From the NCBI RefSeq assembly GCF_000281045.1, contig NW_008246095.1, positions 321,462 to 385,461 on the forward strand: a stretch of DNA of 64,000 nucleotides, given 5' to 3'. Shown here one piece after another: positions 21,904 through 32,020 of the stretch (positions are counted from its first letter, which is position 1; every line of letters starts with the position of its first letter). Below the pieces are notes generated by a model. It searched no databases. It was not told the DNA's origin and saw nothing but the letters and a program-made list of their open reading frames with translations. The DNA is from Saprolegnia diclina VS20 (Eukaryota > Oomycota > Saprolegniomycetes > Saprolegniales > Saprolegniaceae). Made by a program: the position numbers and the translations under genes.

Positions 21904-22178
21904 NNNNNNNNNNNNNNNNNNNNNNNNNNNNNNNNNNNNNNNNNNNNNNNNNNNNNNNNNNNNNNNNNNNNNNNNNNNNNNNNNNNNNNNNNNNNNNNNN
22001 NNNNNNNNNNNNNNNNNNNNNNNNNNNNNNNNNNNNNNNNNNNNNNNNNNNNNNNNNNNNNNNNNNNNNNNNNNNNNNNNNNNNNNNNNNNNNNNNNNNN
22101 NNNNNNNNNNNNNNNNNNNNNNNNNNNNNNNNNNNNNNNNNNNNNNNNNNNNNNNNNNNNNNNNNNNNNNNNNNNNNN
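21904..22178. other. Assembly gap (275 N)
   Basis: A continuous run of N. Any reading frame through it is an artefact. It separates the 3' end of the LRR gene from the 3' end of the convergent minus-strand gene, so it probably holds only their overlapping 3' flanks. Confidence 1.
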
Positions 22179-22206
22179 GGTGGAGGAAGACGTGACCTCT
22201 ATTCGA

Positions 22207-22827
22207 CTAGGTGAAGAACGAGCACGTGTCGAGGTCCGTTTTGATCGGCGACAGCAGCGGCTCGCGCTTGAAGCCTGGAAATATATCGGACTTGCGCACG
22301 TCTTCGTAGAGGGGCGGGTTGCTGCTGCTGCTCTTGTTGTTGTTGTTGGTGGTGCTCGGAAAGGAGGGCGCCGGCTGGGTGCCCTTCTCCGTCATCTCGC
22401 GCTGCTGTGCCACCTACAGACGCTGGAGTCTCTACATGCACTGAACCGTGTCGTACGAGGTAGTTGAACGCTAAGATCTGCTCCTTGAGCTGCAAATGCG
22501 CCGTGTAGGCGTGAAAAAACGACGGGTTTTGCTCCTCGAGCTTTTGCCACACGGTGCGCGTAAACGTCGGGTCGACGTTGGCTTGCGTCTACGTATTCGT
22601 ACTATGAGCTTGTCGCGATGACGCGGCCATCAGTAGTTGCCTGGAGCGTCGCAATGATGTCGGCCTACACACGCAAACGATGGCCGAGATCGAGTTGCGA
22701 TACAGCGTACCTGGGACATGCACTGCTGGAGGCACCGCTCGATGAGGTTCTGCACGCGGAGGATCTCGTTCCAGTTGAACGTGCCGGCGTCCTTGGCCGG
22801 CGGCGTCGACTGGGGAGCGTCGGCCAT
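22207..22827 (-). CDS. Small conserved protein with VWQKLEEQNP motif
   Basis: Four exons on the minus strand, starting ATG 22827. The joined product runs FNWNEILRVQNLIERCLQQC, then IIATLQ, DPTFTRTVWQKLEEQNPSFF and LQLKEQILAFNYL. A small eukaryotic family of unknown function, well represented in plants, shares this pattern (VQNLIERCLQ .. FTxxVWQKLEEQNPxFFxAY .. LKxQIxxFN). It is alpha-helical with no membrane segment. The C-terminal exon is low complexity (Asn and Ser runs) and ends at a TAG close to the assembly gap. Function and location are unknown; the exon chain is consistent in frame at each junction. Confidence 0.72.
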
Positions 22828-23458
22828 GGAAGAATTTCGAAATGCGATCTTTCTTCGCGGGCGCATGACGAAGGGGCGTCCGAGGGTGACGGTTCCCATC
22901 GAAATGCTGCGTCTTGTCAAGGGGGTGGAGTGGACTTGTTGAGGAAGACTCCAAGTCTTCTCGATACTATCGGTGCAGCACGTTTCGTGGTCACGTCCGC
23001 TGCTCTGCTATTGTCCATAGGGATAAAGTTGCGGGTTGAACCCGACGATGTTAGCTGTGGTGCTGGACGGCAGGACTGAGCTACAATGTAGTGTCTACAA
23101 CTTTGTGAAATACTCAGTGTACGTGTTGCTTCTGGGTGGGAAGAAGGTTGCCAAAACTACTGCACTACTACGAAAACTAGAACTAGCCTCAACGGGCTAT
23201 AGAGCGGATGCGCCGGTGGCACACCAAATGGTTGAGCACCAAGGAGGAAGCGCGTATAGTCGAGCAATTGCTGCGTCGTATAATAGCATCGCAGCTCCGT
23301 TGAGATGCGGTCTCTCGTTGATTTCCACAAGGGTCTGCAGCATCCTGTGAAATTTGGCAAGTTGTTTGCTCCGGTTAAGTCCGATGCCAAAAGCGTACTT
23401 AGAATAGGAATTCACTTAAATGCGACACAGTTCAAACGCGGCCAATTCGATCGCCGTG
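22828..23458. other. Intergenic region, divergent flanks
   Basis: Between two genes transcribed apart. I see no gene, repeat or RNA signal that I can support. Confidence 0.5.
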
Positions 23459-24831
23459 ATGAGCCGGCATGGCGAGGCAATGCTGCCGCCCGCCGAAGCC
23501 CGCGCCATCCAGGAAGCGCTCCTGTGTACGTCCATGCGTCTACTTGGGCTGGCGATGCTACGATGCCATCCTAGCCAGCAAGTACGGCGAGTTTCTCTGC
23601 AGCGTGTGCAGCAAGGTCGCGACGCTCAAGTGCTTGGCCTGTCGCGGCGCGTACTACTGCGCCAAGTGCGAGCGCAAAGAGCACAGTAAGAAGCACCGCC
23701 ATAGCGAGCCGGCCGCCGTCATCCATAGCAGAGGTACTGCATCCTTGCGTCTTGCGCGTCGAGCTTCAAGCTGCGTAGCCTGCGACGTCTGCCACGCGTG
23801 CAAGCTCGAGCTCTACTGCGAGACGTGCACCAAGCACGTGTGCATGACCTGCACTACGAGTCCATGTACTTCGAGCGCGCCGCATGCGCTATTGCCCATG
23901 AACGGTATGTCTCATGGCGATAGATGCTTCCGCAATCGCGCCACGCCTAGGGGCGCGCGGCTTGTGCTTGGCGGTCCTCGACTGGCCGCGCGACTTTGTC
24001 GCTGCCATACAACGCGACACGGAAAAGTACGTGCCTGTCAAGGTCGAGAAGAAGGAGCCTATTGTGACACCCGTCGCCTCTCCACCTGCACCAGCCCGCG
24101 TTGTCCAGCCAGCACCCGTGGCTCCTTCGCCCGCCCCTTTGGTTCCACCCGCCTCTTTGGTCCCACCAACGTTACCAGTGTCTTTAACGTCACCGACCGC
24201 CGATGCGCCATTAGCCGCAAGCGATCCCGACACGCTGCCGCACATTGGCTCGGACTCGATGAAGAGTGCAATGCTCGACAAGTACAACGCGGCGAACGCC
24301 GAAGTGATTTCGCTCGAGGAGAAGATCAAGGTGCTCGCGAATCAAGTGCGGCTCGAGGTCAACAAGCAAGACATGACGGTCGCGCTCTCGTACAACAAGC
24401 AGCGCAACGAGATGCAGGTGGCGCTCGAGACGGTCTTGGAAGGCCGTGACGAGGCGCTCGCCCACCTCGTCGCGTTCAACCCGATCCTGCATGCGCAGTA
24501 CCTAAACACACACGATGCGACCAAGCCCGAGTACAAGCCCGTCGTTGCGACGCCGACCATTGTGCAGCGCGTAGTGCCCGGAAAACACGCGCGCTGTGCG
24601 CGCCTCGAAGCCGAGATTCTGGCCCTCGAGACGCAGCGCGTGCGTGCCAACGCTGAGATCCACTTGGCGCTGGCGCAGGACGAGTTACGCGCGCTCGAGC
24701 CGCTCGGCCTCGAGATTTCGGCGCTCGAGCGGCAAATGGTGGCGCTTGACGCCGAGCGCAACAAGGAATTTTTGCTGCTCACAGTCTTTAGCAAGCGGCT
24801 CCGCGACCGAATCGGGACGCTCCACGCATAA
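23459..24831 (+). CDS. B-box-like zinc-finger coiled-coil protein
   Basis: About four exons. After a short first exon (MSRHGEAMLPPAEARAIQEALL), a Cys/His cluster reads CSVC, CLAC, YYCAKCERKEH and further His residues, then a second one reads CDVCHACKLELYCETC and VCMTC. This pairing resembles tandem B-boxes of TRIM-type proteins, although no RING precedes it. A Pro/Ala/Val-rich linker (24040-24230) leads into a coiled coil (24250-24820) with strong Leu/Ala/Glu heptads. It could be a scaffold or ubiquitin-pathway adaptor; nothing in the sequence decides this. Its stop lies 35 nt from that of the convergent BBS1 gene. Splicing between 23735 and 23990 is uncertain. Confidence 0.7.
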
Positions 24832-24866
24832 GATGCAAGGTGATTGTCGTCGTTCTCAGTCTTGAA

Positions 24867-27472
24867 CTAGTACATGGCACACGGCACGTCGCTGAGCGGC
24901 ATGGTCACGACGGCCGACACGATCGGCACACAGCTAGAGACACGAAAGTGTATCGACGACTGCTGGTGCTTCCGTGTACCTGTCTTTGCCGCAAACAAAG
25001 ATGTAGATGCTGTCGGCCGCGCCAGTCTCCGAGATGCTCTCGACGTCGATCGCGTACGCGTACTGCACGCCCTACACTCGACGCTTTTGTGAGAAGTACA
25101 CACGTTGCGCGACGAACTTACGGGCAACAGCAGCGGAATTTGCAACAGACTCTGCGGAATACGGTAGAGTCCATGGTCATAATGCAGCGCGATGGGAATA
25201 TCCGCGGCAAACTTGGCGCCCGAGTTCTTCTCACGCGGTTAGGGTTATGACCGCAAGAGCGTGTCATACCTGCAACTGGAGCTGGATCTTGAAGTGGGGG
25301 CCGAGACCTTGGACTTTGGCGTTGAGGCGAATGGACGCCCCCGTCGCATATGAGACGGGGCCCTACATCGGCTAAAGCACGACGACCCTTTGGGCTTGGA
25401 TGTACCTGGCCGTCGCGAATGACCTTGACATACGACCGCACAGTCGTGAGACGAAGCTTGCACAAGTCGCGCTACCAAAAATGACGTCAGAATAGGGCGT
25501 TTGGTTGGGTGGGCACCTGGAAATGGCGGTGCATCTCGATCGCGTGGTCGCGCTCGCGCTGCGTTTGCTCGACGTAGAGCTTTGTCTTCTTGGGCACGTT
25601 GAGTGGAATGTCTAGTCGGTGTGTCGATATACGGACAGTTGGAAAAGGAGTGTACCTTGCTCGGGGGGTGGTCCCGCCGACGTCGACGTGCCCTACACGA
25701 GTCGTATGCTGTCAAGTACAGTCGATACTTGTACTTCAAGATCGGCGTTGCGCTGTAGGATCTTGAGCGTCAGAGCCCCCGACTAGAGAAAGTATGTCGT
25801 CAATATAGAATGAAATAGGGGTAGGTATATAGTATACCTTGTGCACGAGGACGAGGGACGCTTCTTCTCTGCCAAACTGGCCAAAGACCATGCCCGTGAG
25901 GAGGCTGTCGAGGTGGAACGACGTGACTTTGATCTTTTCGTTGTAGAGCAGGATCTCGCCCTTCCGGAGCGCAATCAAAATGCCTCTCGAGTGTTTCGTG
26001 CGGGGGAGGTTGAGCGCCTCCATCGCCACCACGTCTTGAGGCATGGTCATGGACCAGTTCTTCTTGCCCTTTATTTGGTTTGTATCAACTTGATACATTT
26101 GTACTTCCAAGGTCGACTTACCTTGAGGTGGAAGGACGAGACTTTACGGTCCATACACGCCACGACGATGCTCTTCTCCATCTGCAAGAGCGCGCACGCA
26201 GGCGACTCGAGCTCGATCACGCTCTTGAGCAACTCGCCATTCTAAAGAATATCAACTTGAAGATTGTATGGTCCCTAGAGGCGCACCTTGACCGTGTACA
26301 CGGAGCCGTTCCGGCACGACACGATCAGCCGATACTCGACGTCGTAGAGCCCGTTGACAACAATTTCGACCGGCGTCGACGGCAAACACGCCTTTGTTGT
26401 AATGTTGGCGCCTTGCTGGTCGAGGACATAGATCTAGGCGCCGCATTGGATATTGTAATATAAGAAATGAGTACCTGGCCGGCTTCGGTGCCCACAACGA
26501 GGCTACGCGCTGTGCGTCACGCAATCGTGTGGTGTTTCGAGCGACGTACCAGCCAATCGCATCCTTCTCGTCCATGTTTTTGCTCAGCGTCGTCATGCAC
26601 GTGACGGACGTGTGCTCGATGAGCGGGTCGTCCATGTATCTATGCAGATAGTATCGCAACGCAATCCATTGGATAGGTTGTATCCAGTGTACCGCGACAC
26701 AAACTCGGCTTGTTGCTCCATGTCGTCGATGGCGAGGAACCCGCGGGAGCGCTGCGTCAGTACCGCACCGTTGCTCCTGGATAGTTGAATCGTTGGATTG
26801 GATAGAAAGTGAATAGTAGAAGATAGTTGGGTACCGAAGGACGTTGAGCTGGTGCACGGCGCCAACAATGTCGACTTCGCACTTGGCGAGTTGGCCCCAG
26901 AGCTTGGTTTCGTCCGGCGACACGTCCAGCGACGGCAGCGTAAACTTGTAGTACGGTCGCATGTTGCGGTAAATGTAGATCGAAGGTCCCGACGCCACCG
27001 CGATCGATGGCGTGCGCGGCCGCGTCGCGTCTAGAGCCGTTGTTATGTGGTACGTATTGTTGAACTGTCGCACCCGAGTAGAAGACGCTGAGCGCAACAG
27101 GCACGCCCAAGACGGCTTGTTCGCTCAGAAGCGTCGTGCCTACAACAGAGCTGCAGCCACGTACACAGCATGCGACGCCCGGACCTTTGTACATTTTGAG
27201 CCGGCGGTCGGCGTCGGCAATGAGCAGCTTGTAGTCGCCGTCGCCGTAGACATCCGCGAGCTTGATGCAGCTATGCAAGTACTTGTATATAGCAACGCGA
27301 TAAAAGTCTGACGTACGGCGAGAAGGCCTTGATGCCGGCCACCGTGTTGTGGTACGCGTGGAGCCATGGATCTAGCGCTTCTTCCTGAGCTCTGATTCAT
27401 ATGCGATGATGTTGTACTCTTCTCGGCCTTGGCCTCGGTCTTCTCCGCGGTGGTCGCATTCGCCTCGGCCAT
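24867..27472 (-). CDS. BBS1: BBSome subunit BBS1
   Basis: About eleven short exons on the minus strand. The BBSome carries membrane proteins within cilia and flagella, and BBS1 links it to the ARL6/BBS3 GTPase. Joined segments match the family in order: NPWLHAYHNTVAGIKAFS, then LADVYGDGDYKLLIAD, PSIAVASGPSIYIYRNMRPY and KFTLPSLDVSP, TCMTTLSKNMDEKDA, SRGILIALRKGEILLYN with VFGQFGREEASLVLV, and at the C-terminus LNVPKKTKLYVEQTQRERD and VPIVSAVVTMPLSDVP. The pattern is the BBS1 beta-propeller followed by the C-terminal appendage-like region. The start at 27472 (MAEANATTAEKTEAK) is followed by a low-complexity Lys/Glu lead that joins cleanly. Expected role: flagellar membrane trafficking in zoospores. 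Confidence 0.9.
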
Positions 27473-28497
27473 TCTGGCTGGTTGCAGATATGAACCGACG
27501 CGATCTTGCTTCGTTTCCAATGAGCCATAACCGTCTGAGGACGCGTGGCAGAACGACGCAGCGACGGCGTTTGGATCGCCCAATGCGTGGGCTCACTACA
27601 GTACGTGCTGCTGCTACACGACATGGAGCGTCCATCTACTTGGCTGCTGCGCGCGGTGGCGGCCGACGACGATACATGCGTGCGTCGAGCGATCGGGTCT
27701 ACTGGCGCGACAGGCGGCTTCGTCAATCTGATCACTCGGTGCTGCGTCGCGGCTATGCTCCGAGCCAGCGTCGTTGTCTTCTCGCTGTTGGGTCCCGTTT
27801 TGTGCTTACATGCAACGAGGTGGTGCCTCGATGGCTGTGGTGGATGGCGCTGCAGAGAGCCATACAAATTGACCCTCACCCATGTTGCCCCGTTGACGGC
27901 TTGAAGCACTGGGCATCTGTGGCATCGTTGCCGTCGGTATAAGCGGTACAGCTACCACCGACTCGAGCTTGCTGCACGAGACGTTGAAGCAGCAGTGCAT
28001 TACATTATTGTACTGTGGCGTACGTTCTTCGTCGGGGCTTCTTCGTGGCAAGGACCTGCAGGATCAAGCGTCTGGTTTGGCGGCTTCAACAACAAGACGC
28101 TGGGCAGGTGGCCTTTTTACAAACCATACATGATCCGCGTCCAACTCTGTCACTCGGACCTCTGCTGTCGTCACGTCAGCACGCAAGATCGGCAACGTCA
28201 TTGTCAATCCGTCTGAAGTCGAGAGACGCAGCGCGCCATCACGGAGGTGATCTCTACACAATCGATGTGCTTCTTTCACGTTCCTAGCCGCACATTCACC
28301 TGGACTATGGAATGTAGACTGGTCACGGAACGCCAGGTGCATCTTAGGTGCGGCAGCGTGACACGCGCCAGCGGACGGTCCATGCTTGCGTAACTCGCAC
28401 CCAGCACCTGGTTACCACCACATGGCGACGGACATCTGATCCGGTCCTTTGCGTGGTGGCGAGGTCGCCTTCAATAAAGTCTCTTCTCCCAATCTTT
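27473..28497. other. Intergenic region, divergent BBS1 and SLC1 promoters
   Basis: No supported gene. Open frames lack the coding codon bias. The right end carries the candidate core promoter of the SLC1 gene. Confidence 0.5.
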
Positions 28498-28510
28498 TTC
28501 ATTTGTCAAG
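28498..28510 (+). promoter_or_regulatory. Candidate oomycete initiator for the SLC1 gene
   Basis: TTCATTTGTCAAG lies about 12 nt before the ATG and resembles the oomycete Inr/FPR core promoter (TCATTY.. followed by CAW..), though the flanking-region half is imperfect. If used, the leader would be about 20 nt. Confidence 0.35.
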
Positions 28511-28521
28511 TCGCTCCCAAG

Positions 28522-29886
28522 ATGGCAGTCGACGCGTACGCTACGGTGCAGACCCCGGTGGACGGCGCCACGCCGATCGCGCGTCCGCCCAAGTCGATCG
28601 CTCGCCGCATCCTCTCGTCGCTCACGTTTTGGATCGTGCTCGGGACGATTCTCGGCATCATTCTTGGTGAAGTCGCACCGTCCTTTTCCAAGTCGGCCGC
28701 GCCCATGGCCCAAATCTTCCTCCGGCCGATCCAGTTCATCGTGTTCCCGCTCGTCTTTTCGTCGCTCGTTGTCGGTATCGCCGGCAATGGCGACCTCAAA
28801 GCGCTCGGCCGCCTCTCGCTCAAGTCGTTCATCTACTTTGAGGTTGTGACGACGCTCGCGCTCATCATTGGCCTCCTTGCGGTCAACATTGCGAGCCCCG
28901 GGTCGTCGATCCAGCAAGGCAAAAACTACACCGGCAAGCCCTCCGACTCGTTTACATTTGCGCTCTGGATCAACCATTTGACGCCCAAGACGTGGGGTGA
29001 AATGATGGGCGGCTCGGGCAGCTCGGAGCTCCTCCAAGTGCTCGTGGCGTCGATCCTCGTCGGTGTCGCGACCGCCATGACGGCCGAGCACCACAAGCGC
29101 GTGCTTCTCGAACTGGCGACTGCGGTCATGGAGATGATGTTCAAGTTTGTCGACATTGTCATCTGGACCGCGCCGCTCGGCGTCTGCTTTGCGGTCGCGA
29201 ATGCGATCGGCGCCAACGGCGTGAGTGCGCTCAGTGCCCTCGGCGCGCTCGTCGTCACCTTGTATGTGACCTTGGTCATCTTTATCCTTGTCATTTTTGG
29301 CGCCATTTTTGCCTTCTTCAAGATCAACCCGATCGAATTCCTCACCGCGATGCGCGAGCCGCTCGTGATTGCGTACACAACCGCGACCTCGGAAGCCGCG
29401 CTGCCCAAAGTGTTTGAGGCGCTCGCAGCGTACGGTGTGTCGCCCCACATTTCGGCGTTCGTTGTCCCCTTTGGCTACTCGTTCAACCTCGACGGGTCGA
29501 CCTTGTACCTCTCGCTTGCGGCGGTGTTTTGCGCCCAAGCCACGCACATTGACAAGACGATCGGCGAGCAAATCGTCATGGTGCTCATGCTCATGATCTC
29601 GTCCAAGGGTGTCGCGGGCGTCCGCTCGGCGAGTATCATTGTCCTCGCGTCGACCGTCGACCAGTTTAGCATCCCGAACTGGCCCGTGACGCTCATCTTG
29701 GCCGCCGATTGGCTCATGGACATGGCGCGCACGTTCACCAACGTCTTTGGCAACTGCCTCGCAGCCGTCGTCATGGCCAAGCTCGAGGGCGAGTTCCGCA
29801 AGGACGGCTGGGAGAAGGCGCTCGAGATTGCCAACGAAGGCGACGACGAGCATATCCTTGTCGACGATGACAAGCACACCGTGTAA
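28522..29886 (+). CDS. SLC1/DAACS-family dicarboxylate or amino-acid:cation symporter
   Basis: Single-exon membrane protein of 454 residues, normal for the GltPh/EAAT family, which moves glutamate, aspartate, neutral amino acids or C4-dicarboxylates with Na+ or H+. Eight hydrophobic segments and two re-entrant loops are visible in order. Family motifs: PIQFIVFPLVFSSLV in TM2, YTTATSEAALPK in the tip of hairpin 1, PFGYSFNLDGSTLYL in TM7, SSKGVAGVRSASIIV in hairpin 2, and MDMARTFTNVFGN in TM8 with the conserved Asp and Arg for substrate. The start was chosen by alignment, since the frame remains open far upstream without support. An Arg at this TM8 position (MARTF) usually goes with acidic substrates. 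Plasma membrane location is inferred. Confidence 0.93.
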   Translation: MAVDAYATVQTPVDGATPIARPPKSIARRILSSLTFWIVLGTILGIILGEVAPSFSKSAAPMAQIFLRPIQFIVFPLVFSSLVVGIAGNGDLKALGRLSLKSFIYFEVVTTLALIIGLLAVNIASPGSSIQQGKNYTGKPSDSFTFALWINHLTPKTWGEMMGGSGSSELLQVLVASILVGVATAMTAEHHKRVLLELATAVMEMMFKFVDIVIWTAPLGVCFAVANAIGANGVSALSALGALVVTLYVTLVIFILVIFGAIFAFFKINPIEFLTAMREPLVIAYTTATSEAALPKVFEALAAYGVSPHISAFVVPFGYSFNLDGSTLYLSLAAVFCAQATHIDKTIGEQIVMVLMLMISSKGVAGVRSASIIVLASTVDQFSIPNWPVTLILAADWLMDMARTFTNVFGNCLAAVVMAKLEGEFRKDGWEKALEIANEGDDEHILVDDDKHTV

Positions 29887-30149
29887 ACGAACAGACGCCT
29901 TCGATGATACTCGTATGTCTATATAATAGTACAGTTTGTCTTCTACATACGATGTACTTCTGGGGCTTACGGCTTGGTGCACTGCGTTCGACGCAGCGTG
30001 CGATATTGTTTTAGTCGATGCTGGCGACTAGAAGAGCGCAGCTTTCCGCTGTGCTGCCGACTGCTATGCCAAAACTGGACGACTAAAAGTTTATGCAGAA
30101 GCTTCGTGCTTGGTTTCCATCACAAGAGTCCAGTTGCTTGAAGTACTGG
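29887..30149. other. Short intergenic region
   Basis: Convergent 3' flanks of the SLC1 and ankyrin genes. Nothing recognisable. Confidence 0.4.
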
Positions 30150-31201
30150 TTACGCAGCGGGGGTCGATCGGCGGTGGCGAATGGGACGCCGGAGCCAGGG
30201 CTGGCCTTCGGCGCGCTGTGTCTCGACGTTGTCGATCTGCAAAGCGCCTAGAGGGTCTTGGACGCGTCCCGAATGCGCGCCAAAGCGACTTTGAAGCATG
30301 ACTTGGATCGCGGCTGTAGGTGCTTCGTCGTACGCAGTCCAGCCGCATCCATTCTTGTGCTGGACGTCGACGCCCGCGTCGACGAGCGCCGACACAATCT
30401 GCTGTAGCAGCCGCATCTCATGCAGGTCAACGTAGTGCCGCGCGGCGAGCGCAATCGCATTGTTGTCATCGACGTCTCGCGTGTCGATGGCCGACGCACC
30501 ATGCGTCATCAAGAGCGTCATCATGGCCACTTGGTGCTGCGGCGCGCTAGTCGTGTCATGCTGTCTTCTGGCACATGAGAAAGCAACGGCAGCGTACCGC
30601 AGCGCCCACACGAGGGGAGGTTGACAAAGCTAGTACATTCATAGAGATCCGGAGGCCACCGGTTCGATACCTCGTGGTTGCCCACATTCACCTACGCCAT
30701 TGTCCAGCAAATAGAAAGGTAGACGATGTACGTACGCTCGCTGCGGCGCCGGCAAGCAGTAGCATTTTGACGAGCTTGAGGTTGGCAATGCCGCATGCTA
30801 CGCAGATCGCTCCAAGCATCGCCCAAGAGGCGAACGCTACCATAATGTAGTGGCGTCGCGCCGGCCGCTGTGGCCAAGCACGCGTCGACGTCACCTACAG
30901 CGTTCAAGAACGGCGCCCGCGGTGTCGACTACGCATCGTCGCGTGACCATGGCTCATGGTACAACATCGTACGTAGCTCCGCGCATTGGGTTCGGCGCCA
31001 TGCACGAGCAGGAGCTGCACAAGCGGCAAGCGCTCGTGGAGCACCGCCACGTGGAGCAGTGTCTCGCCCGCCTGCAGTATGTCGTCCTAGCACCTCGTAT
31101 TTCATGTGCGTACGTACTGCGTTGACACTCTTGGCGCTCGCACCACCGCGCAGGTAGGCTTGAAGCGTCGTCAAGTCGCCGCATTCGATCGCTCTGTCCA
31201 A
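30150..31201 (-). CDS. Ankyrin-repeat protein, possibly worn or partial
   Basis: Minus-strand exons together encode ankyrin repeats: AIECGDLTTLQAYLRGGAS, GETLLHVAVLHERLPLVQLLLVHGAEPNA, a damaged repeat with GATPLHY and LKLVKMLLLAGA, and a last group with MMTLLMTHGASAIDTRDVDDNNAIALAARH, LVDAGVDVQHKNGCGWTAYD. Ankyrin repeats bind proteins and give no function on their own. No ATG starts the first exon: a stop lies just upstream in frame, so an upstream exon is missing or the gene has decayed. The C-terminal part past 30300 is Arg/Gln-rich and poorly conserved in look. Treat both ends and the intron set as provisional. Confidence 0.55.
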
Positions 31202-31722
31202 GCCACGTCAGGTTCGAGCGCCAAGACCGGTCTACCGCGTCAGCGTCAAGGGCGAAGGGAGCACCTGCCGCGCTGCGCCACGAGGGTACGTTTGCTACCG
31301 ATCGTATGGTGCATGAGGCGTACCTGGCAGCAGGGATTGCTCGGCCTCTCCGTGCAGAAAGCTATCACATAGGAGGCGCGTGTGGACGTTATTGCTGCCA
31401 GCAAGAACGAGCTGACCGTCGGTCCTCCAGGCCAAGAAAGCACTACAGGTCGCACGCATCCTCGCTACCCACACGCTTCAAGGCTGTCGTACATGCACGT
31501 TGTGGTCGGCGATACCGGCGTCGTTGCGGCGCATGCTCTGCAGCGTGGCCGTATGGCCATGCTCATAGCGCTGGCGCGCCCATCGCTGCGTCGCTTCCGA
31601 CGCCATCGAAACGTTCGCGTCCGTTTCGGGCGCAGGACGGTCGCCATGAGGGTCGTGCGTCGTATCGAGGGACTCGATATATTACTAACCACTATAAGGA
31701 AACACTAGAAAAGGCTGTGCAT
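31202..31722. other. Intergenic region between ankyrin and Sec61 gamma genes
   Basis: No supported gene. A 184-codon plus-strand frame (31306-31860) overlaps the Sec61 gamma gene on the opposite strand and has no family likeness. A missing first exon of the ankyrin gene may lie here. Confidence 0.45.
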
Positions 31723-31997
31723 CTAGGCGCTGCCGCCGACGAGGATGTTGTTGATCGGGATGTGCACGAGCTTGACGAAGAAGCCGATGAAGCCCATCAT
31801 GAGGAAGCCAATGCTCGTGGCGCCGGCAATGCGCGTGAACTCTACAGACGTGCAGCATGAGCATGATCCTTATAGCATCATGGCCATGAGGATGGCGTAC
31901 CCTTGCGGTCGGGCTTGGTGCACTTCTTGACGAGGTGGATCGAGTTCTTGGCAAAGGCCTTGAGCGGCTCGATCACGATAGCGTTGACGTCCGACAT
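31723..31997 (-). CDS. SEC61G: Protein transport protein Sec61 subunit gamma
   Basis: Two exons (31901-31997 and 31723-31841) give a 71-residue protein, the normal size. Sec61 gamma is the small tail-anchored clamp subunit of the ER protein-conducting channel. Diagnostic blocks are [12 protein letters not shown], the single membrane helix [17 protein letters not shown] and the ending [10 protein letters not shown]. The phase-1 intron (31842-31900, GTAC..TGTAG) splits the Glu codon of DRKEF, and the join is exact. The N-terminus [15 protein letters not shown] fits the family. A core promoter-like element lies directly upstream. Confidence 0.97.
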
Positions 31998-32001
31998 GTT
32001 G

Positions 32002-32020
32002 GAAGGGAAATTGCAAATGC
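32002..32020 (-). promoter_or_regulatory. Candidate oomycete Inr+FPR core promoter of SEC61G
   Basis: On the minus strand the sequence reads GCATTTGCAATTTCCCTTC, a good match to the oomycete combined element (CATTY.. initiator followed by CAWTTTNYY flanking region). It lies within 25 nt of the ATG, so the mRNA leader would be only about 20 nt. Confidence 0.5.

Noticed and set aside
21708-22467. Open frames reading through the N run
   Set aside because: They translate the assembly gap as unknown residues; not evidence of coding.
28471-29982. 503-codon open frame on the minus strand opposite the SLC1 gene
   Set aside because: It mirrors the coding exon exactly and is rich in Arg, Asp, Glu and His. 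Strong use of G/C-ending codons on one strand suppresses stops on the other, so such mirror frames are expected. No family likeness.
31306-31860. 184-codon plus-strand frame overlapping Sec61 gamma
   Set aside because: Its right half is the reverse strand of the Sec61 gamma exon and the rest has no coding look.
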